Positions 59,972 through 64,000 of a stretch of 64,000 nt of DNA are shown piece by piece. Source of the stretch: Hypericum androsaemum (Eukaryota; Streptophyta; Magnoliopsida; Malpighiales; Hypericaceae). Below the pieces are notes generated by a model. That model was not told the DNA's origin. It saw only the letters and a program-made list of their open reading frames with translations, and ran no database searches. A program made the position numbers and the translations under genes. The stretch covers positions 10,833,001-10,897,000 of the forward strand of contig OZ023192.1 in NCBI GenBank assembly GCA_963995505.1. The letters are read 5' to 3'. Each line of letters starts with the position of its first letter. The stretch's first letter is position 1.

Positions 59972-61179
59972 TAGGGAAAAGTCCACATTAGTACATTGTG
60001 GTTTGCTCAATTATCAGTGATAGGTTTGTGGTTTCAAACTCATCAAAAAGGATCCTGTGTTTTCGCGGGCTCATCAATTAAAGGCTCGGATAGTTCTCTG
60101 AGCCTAGTCAACGTCCATTGGTATGCCACGTAGGATTGTTTCTTTACTCAAAAATGCTAACGTGGCAAATTAAAAAATATTCAAAATAATTTCCATTTTT
60201 TCAATAAATTTTCAATCAACCCCACACCCCTTCTTCGCAATTTCATTCGCTCCTGTCACGGTCCTCGTTCCGATGGTGGGTATGTACAGGGAAGAGAGGT
60301 TTTGTTTGAAGGTTGAAGGAGAGGGCGGGTATGTACAGCGATGGCGACTACCTTTATTATATTATCAACGGTATCCCGGCCGGAGTTGGTGGAGTTCCGG
60401 ACCATCAAGACCCTGCTCCGGCCGATCCGCTTCAGGCCAGTCACCCTCAGGAAGTCTACGGACTTATCCCAACCCCATCTCCCTTCCGCCTTTCACCACC
60501 GGAAAAGACGCTGTCATAACTCCCGTCGCCGCCATCTGCTCTTCATCTTCTTCGACGACGACGTCATCGTCGTCATACCTCCCGTCGCCGCCATCTGCTC
60601 TTCATCTTCTTCGACGACGACGTCATCATCGTCATAGCTCCCGTCGCTGCCATCTACTCTTCATCTTCTTCGACGACGACGTCATCGTCATCATAGCTCC
60701 CGTCGCTGCCATCTGCTCTTCATCTTCTTCGACGACGACGTTATCGTCGTCATAGCTCCCGTTGCCGTCATCATCGTACATCATCGTCATAGCTCCCGTT
60801 CCCGTTTCATCTTATGCTAGAGTTTCCTCATCTTCGACGACGTCGTCCTTGGGCTCGAGCCATTCTCTCTGTGTGGGAGAGATTATTTGCCACGTCACCA
60901 AGAATGGAGACAGGAGAGAGAGGGAGTATAAGGATGGTTTTGAAAAAAAAAGAAATGGGAATTATTTTGAATATTTTTTAACTTGCCACGTCAGCATTTT
61001 TGAGTAAAGAAACAATCCTACGTGGCATACCAATGGACGCTGACTAGGCTCGGGGAACTATCCGAGCCTTTAATTGATGAGCCCGCGAAAACACAGGACC
61101 CTTTTTGATGAGTTTGAAACCACAAACCTATCTCTGATAATTGAGCAAACCACAATGTACTAATGTGGACTTTTCCCTA
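59972..61179. mobile_element. MULE-like element G with ~230 bp TIRs
   Basis: TAGGGAAAAGTCCACATTAG at the left and, inverted, at the right. The arms match for over 200 bp, through TTGTGGTTTGCTCAAT, CATCAAAAAGGATCCTGTGT and CCTACGTGGCATACCAATGG inverted. The TIR match is nearly perfect, so insertion is young. The GC-rich interior (60250-60870) may be a captured host fragment that I could not identify. The empty site at about 51325-51335 suggests TACTTTT or similar as target. Confidence 0.92.
60520..60790. repeat. 59 bp minisatellite in element G
   Basis: Units start at 60520, 60579, 60638, 60697 and 60756, each CTCCCGTCGCNGCCATCT... TCTTCGACGACGACG...; four are complete. The unit is not a multiple of three, so the repeat shifts frame and is unlikely to encode a repeated peptide. 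Confidence 0.95.
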
Positions 61180-61620
61180 CTTTTCAAGGAGATCCCATTT
61201 TAATAATATTTTTTTGTTGGATGCCATTTTGGGAAATAAATCTCGGCTCACCAACTTGCCAAATGATGCGTGATATACACACACTCGTATCATTGAAACA
61301 ACATACAATAATAGTTTACAAGGGAATCAACCGACAAGATACCCAATTATATTTGGGTAATTTTCCAAAAGGAGGTTTATTTCTCCGACAATTTTCTGAA
61401 TGGAGTTGTCAGGGGATGTTTTTCTTGTCCGGGGTCGAGCACGAAACCGCTCTGTGGGGAGCATTTTAGCTTTGCACAAAAACCCCTGCTCCACGAGCGT
61501 TTTCTATTCAAATTGGAGCGTTTTCAGACAAAAGTTGAACCCAGCATTTTTGTGTTGCCACCCAAAAAAAATTAGCTACGTTGATCAAGGGGGAGAAAAT
61601 CCAAATAAAAACACACAATG

Positions 61621-61694
61621 GCTCTTATTCAGAATCGAACCCAAAGACCTCCACGTTTTTAGATAAGCTCTCTAACCAACCGAACTACGAGAGC
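61621..61694 (-). ncRNA. tRNA-like sequence, left arm of element F
   Basis: Minus strand GCTCTCG... TAGTTCGGTTGGTTAGAG ... GGGTTCGATTCTG ... TAAGAGC. Box A and box B are present; the T-run terminator appears as AAAAA at 61607-61611 on the plus strand. The anticodon arm is poorly paired. Flank AATAAATAATATATTTCAT is shared with the other two copies. Confidence 0.65.
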
Positions 61695-63019
61695 TTACTG
61701 ATTTATAACTTTGTAATAAATAATATATTTCATAGATAAGGGTTCTATGAAATATGTAACATATTATTTTTTAAATAAATATGTATTTATATAAAATAAT
61801 ATTTTTTAAGTATCAATGTAAAAATAATATATTTCATAAATACATATTTATTTAATAAATAATATATTATATAAATACAAATATATGTAATATAAATAAA
61901 TAATAACATATTACATAAATATAGATAATATATTACATAAATACGTATTTATTTAAAAAATAATATATTTAATATATTTATGAAATATATTATTTTTTAA
62001 GCTAGAAACCGCTCCATGGGAAGCTTTTTCTTTTTCGACCAAAAATAGCTCCATGGGGATACGTATTTATCTAAAAATAATATATTTATGAAATATTTTC
62101 CTTTTTCTTTTTCGACCACAAACCGCTCCATGGGGAGTGTTTTCTTTTTCGACCAAAAACCGCGGGACAGGAGGGGGCCCATGGGACGTCACTTTTGGGC
62201 AGGGGGAGGGGACAAGAGGGGGCCTACATGTCGTGCCATGTCAGCAGGGGGTTTGGCGTCAGGTGGACCATGCGGCACTTTTGTGGTAGAGTCTGTTGGT
62301 CTCAGATAGCGATGGCTGCCGGCTAAAGAACCAGAATCCCTTTTGTTGACGTTGACGGCCGCAAGGATGACGACGAAAAAGGAAAATATATTATGTAAAT
62401 ACGTATTTATTTAAAAAATATATTATTTTTTAAGTAGAAACCGCTCCATGGGAAGCTTTTTCTTTTTAGACCAAAAATAGCTCCACAGGGATACGTATTT
62501 ATCTAAAAATAATATATTTATGAAATATTTTCCTTTTTCTTTTTCGATCAGAAACCGCTCCATGGGGAGCGTTTTCTTTTTCGACCAAAAACTGCTCCCC
62601 ATGGAGCATGGAGCAGTTTCTGGTCGGTCAAGGGATTAGATATATTGGAACGATAAGGAATTGGCTATTGGAATTATATTGGAACGATTAATTCCCTGGA
62701 AGTTTGTTGGGTAGTTATTTGTCAAGGGATTAGATAGAATTGGTCAATATAGAAAAATTAGTCGCACGGCTTAATTAGATATTTCTATATTTATGTAATA
62801 TGTTATTATTTATTTATATTACATATATTTGTATTTATATAATATAATATATTATTTATTAAATAAATATGTATTTATGAAATATATTATTTTTACATTT
62901 ATACTTAAAAAATATTATTTTATATAAATACATATTTATTTAAAAAATAATATGTTACATATTTCATAGAACCCTTATCTATGAAATATATTATTTATTA
63001 CAAAGTTATAAATCAGTAA

Positions 63020-63093
63020 GCTCTCGTAGTTCGGTTGGTTAGAGTGCTTATCTAAAAATGTGGAGGTCCTTAGGTTCGATTCCGAATAAGAGC
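63020..63093 (+). ncRNA. tRNA-like sequence, right arm of element F
   Basis: GCTCTCG, TAGTTCGGTTGGTTAGAG, box B GGTTCGATTCC and TAAGAGC. Terminator TTTTT at 63103-63107, ten bases downstream. Acceptor stem has one mismatch and a wobble. Same orientation relative to the element end as the left-arm copy. Confidence 0.7.
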
Positions 63094-63109
63094 CATTGTG
63101 TGTTTTTAT

Positions 63110-63569
63110 TTGGATTTTCTCCCCCTTGCTCACCGTAGCTAATTTTTTTTTGGGTGGCAACACAAAAACGCTGGGAGTACAACGGTTTTTGTCAAAAATT
63201 GCCCCCTAGCCGAGCCGAGCCGTTGATTCAACTTTTGTCTGAAAATGCTCCAATTTGAATAGAAAACGCTCATGGAGCTGCGGTTTTTGTGCAAAGCTGA
63301 AACGCTCTCCACAGAGCGGTTTCATGCTCGACCCCAGACTTGGATTTTCTCCCCCTTGCTCACCGTAGCTAATTTTTTTTTGGGTGGCAACACAAAAACG
63401 CTGGGAGTACAACGGTTTTTGTCAAAAATTGCCCCCTAGCCAAGCCGAGCCGTTGATTCAACTTTTGTCTGAAAATGCTCCAATTTGAATAGAAAACGCT
63501 CGTGGAGCAGCAGTTTTTGTGCAAAGTTGAAACGCTCTCCACAGAGCGGTTTCGTGCTCGACCCCAGAC
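63110..63569. repeat. 230 bp tandem duplication in the right arm of element F
   Basis: Units 63110-63339 and 63340-63569 are nearly identical, running from TTGGATTTTCTCCCCC to GCTCGACCCCAGAC. The left arm has one unit, so duplication followed insertion or occurred in the right arm only. Confidence 0.92.
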
Positions 63570-63650
63570 AAGGAAAATATCCCCTAACAACCCCATTCAG
63601 AGAATTGTCGGGGAAATAAACCCCCTTTTAGAAAATTACCCATTATATTA

Positions 63651-64000
63651 CTTCTCCACTGGAAATAGATATGATGGATAATATTAGTAGCTTTGACTCC
63701 GTCAGTTTGTAGGGGTGGGTTGGGTTTTAGAAGAGAATAAAATCTAATACCGTTTAAAATTTAGGACTTGGACCAACCTGCCTAAAGTTTACAATCGAAC
63801 TAAGCTAACTACCAGGAAGTTTGTTAACTAGGCGACAAGAGAAAATTGATCCACTTTCTAAGTGTGGATTTGTTGGAGAAATTGATGGGAATTGAATGAG
63901 CCAAATCGCATATCTACTAATCCATCATCTTCGGAGGAAGCTGTTGCACGTCAGCTCCAGGTTGTTTCAACGGTCTCTGTTGAGAAATAAGATCGAAACA
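63651..64000. other. End of the duplicated MULE region and spacer
   Basis: 63651-63730 matches 51467-51550. The remainder has no recognised feature to the window edge. Confidence 0.5.

Larger units (their letters stand above)
61355..63641. mobile_element. Long-TIR element F carrying two outward-facing tRNA-like sequences
   Basis: Ends GGGTAATTTTCC and, inverted, GGGTAATTTTCT. ATTATATTT before and ATTATATTA after are an 8-of-9 target duplication; the empty site reads ATTGATATTACTTTTTCACTGG at 51454-51475. Each arm, about 640 bp, contains a TIR core like element E, a spacer, and a tRNA-like unit transcribed outward. The central 62000-62640 holds two diverged copies of a unit with CGCTCCATGGGGAGC hairpins around a GC-rich island. 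No transposase. Confidence 0.88.
58510..63730. mobile_element. Second copy of the 49650-51550 MULE region, split by two insertions
   Basis: Host text such as CCAAAATCTAGTTTTGGATT, AACTCGCTCTAA.TGAG and GAGATNNNATTTT reappears in order at 58525-59971, 61180-61354 and 63651-63730. The gaps are elements G (59972-61179) and F (61355-63641). The copy at 49650-51550 shows both sites empty. The left TIR of this copy is missing. Confidence 0.8.

Noticed and set aside
60273..60755. 160-codon frame in element G
   Set aside because: It shifts through a 59 bp repeat and has no motif; possibly captured sequence, but not a supported gene.
56685..63093. Calling the tRNA-like units functional tRNA genes
   Set aside because: Acceptor and T arms form, but the anticodon stem does not pair, so no identity can be given.

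Overview
The window reads as nuclear DNA of a flowering plant, almost certainly a eudicot. Spliced genes, an HSF class A4 factor, an OVATE family protein, a HOTHEAD-type GMC oxidoreductase and a P-class PPR protein are separated by dense plant transposable elements. I cannot name the species. About four protein genes occupy 64 kb, and most of the rest is recognisable transposon debris.

Layout. 1-11 kb holds the end of a Mutator-like (MULE) element, a deleted Copia retrotransposon (968-5178), a Pack-MULE that captured part of a lysine-methyltransferase-like gene (6401-7874) and two MITEs. 11-20.5 kb holds a hAT element with a LINE inserted in it, a second deleted Copia element on the minus strand, a LINE RNase H fragment, and a MULE-like element with a small LTR element inside. 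21-25.3 kb is the gene island: HSFA4 (+) and an OFP5-like gene (-), convergent. 27.8-30.7 kb is a third deleted Copia element of the same family as the second, with a foldback MITE in its gag. 30.7-37 kb is AT-rich with SINEs, microsatellites and a 5S-rRNA-like (Cassandra-type) repeat.

37.1-47.6 kb is one minus-strand GMC oxidoreductase gene. Its last intron is about 7.1 kb because it contains an Athila-like LTR element. Its first intron contains a hAT element. A third intron carries a tandem duplication spanning both exon edges. The five exons I assembled sum to 1599 nt in one open frame (532 residues). 49-53 kb holds a MULE with a MuDR-like transposase remnant and a second copy of the hAT family. 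53.5-55.4 kb is an intronless 641-residue PPR gene of the Restorer-of-fertility-like kind. 56-63.7 kb is nested long-TIR elements. Two related ones carry tRNA-like sequences with box A, box B and a T5 terminator inside or next to their inverted repeats, the most unusual structure in the window.

The genes do not form a pathway. HSFA4 is a stress transcription factor with heat-shock elements directly upstream of a TATA-like box. OFP5-like is a growth repressor, the GMC enzyme is secreted and may act in cuticle or organ-fusion biology, and the PPR protein probably acts on organelle RNA. All LTR elements in the window appear non-autonomous. Exon boundaries, element ends and target-site duplications were read by eye, so positions may be off by a few bases.
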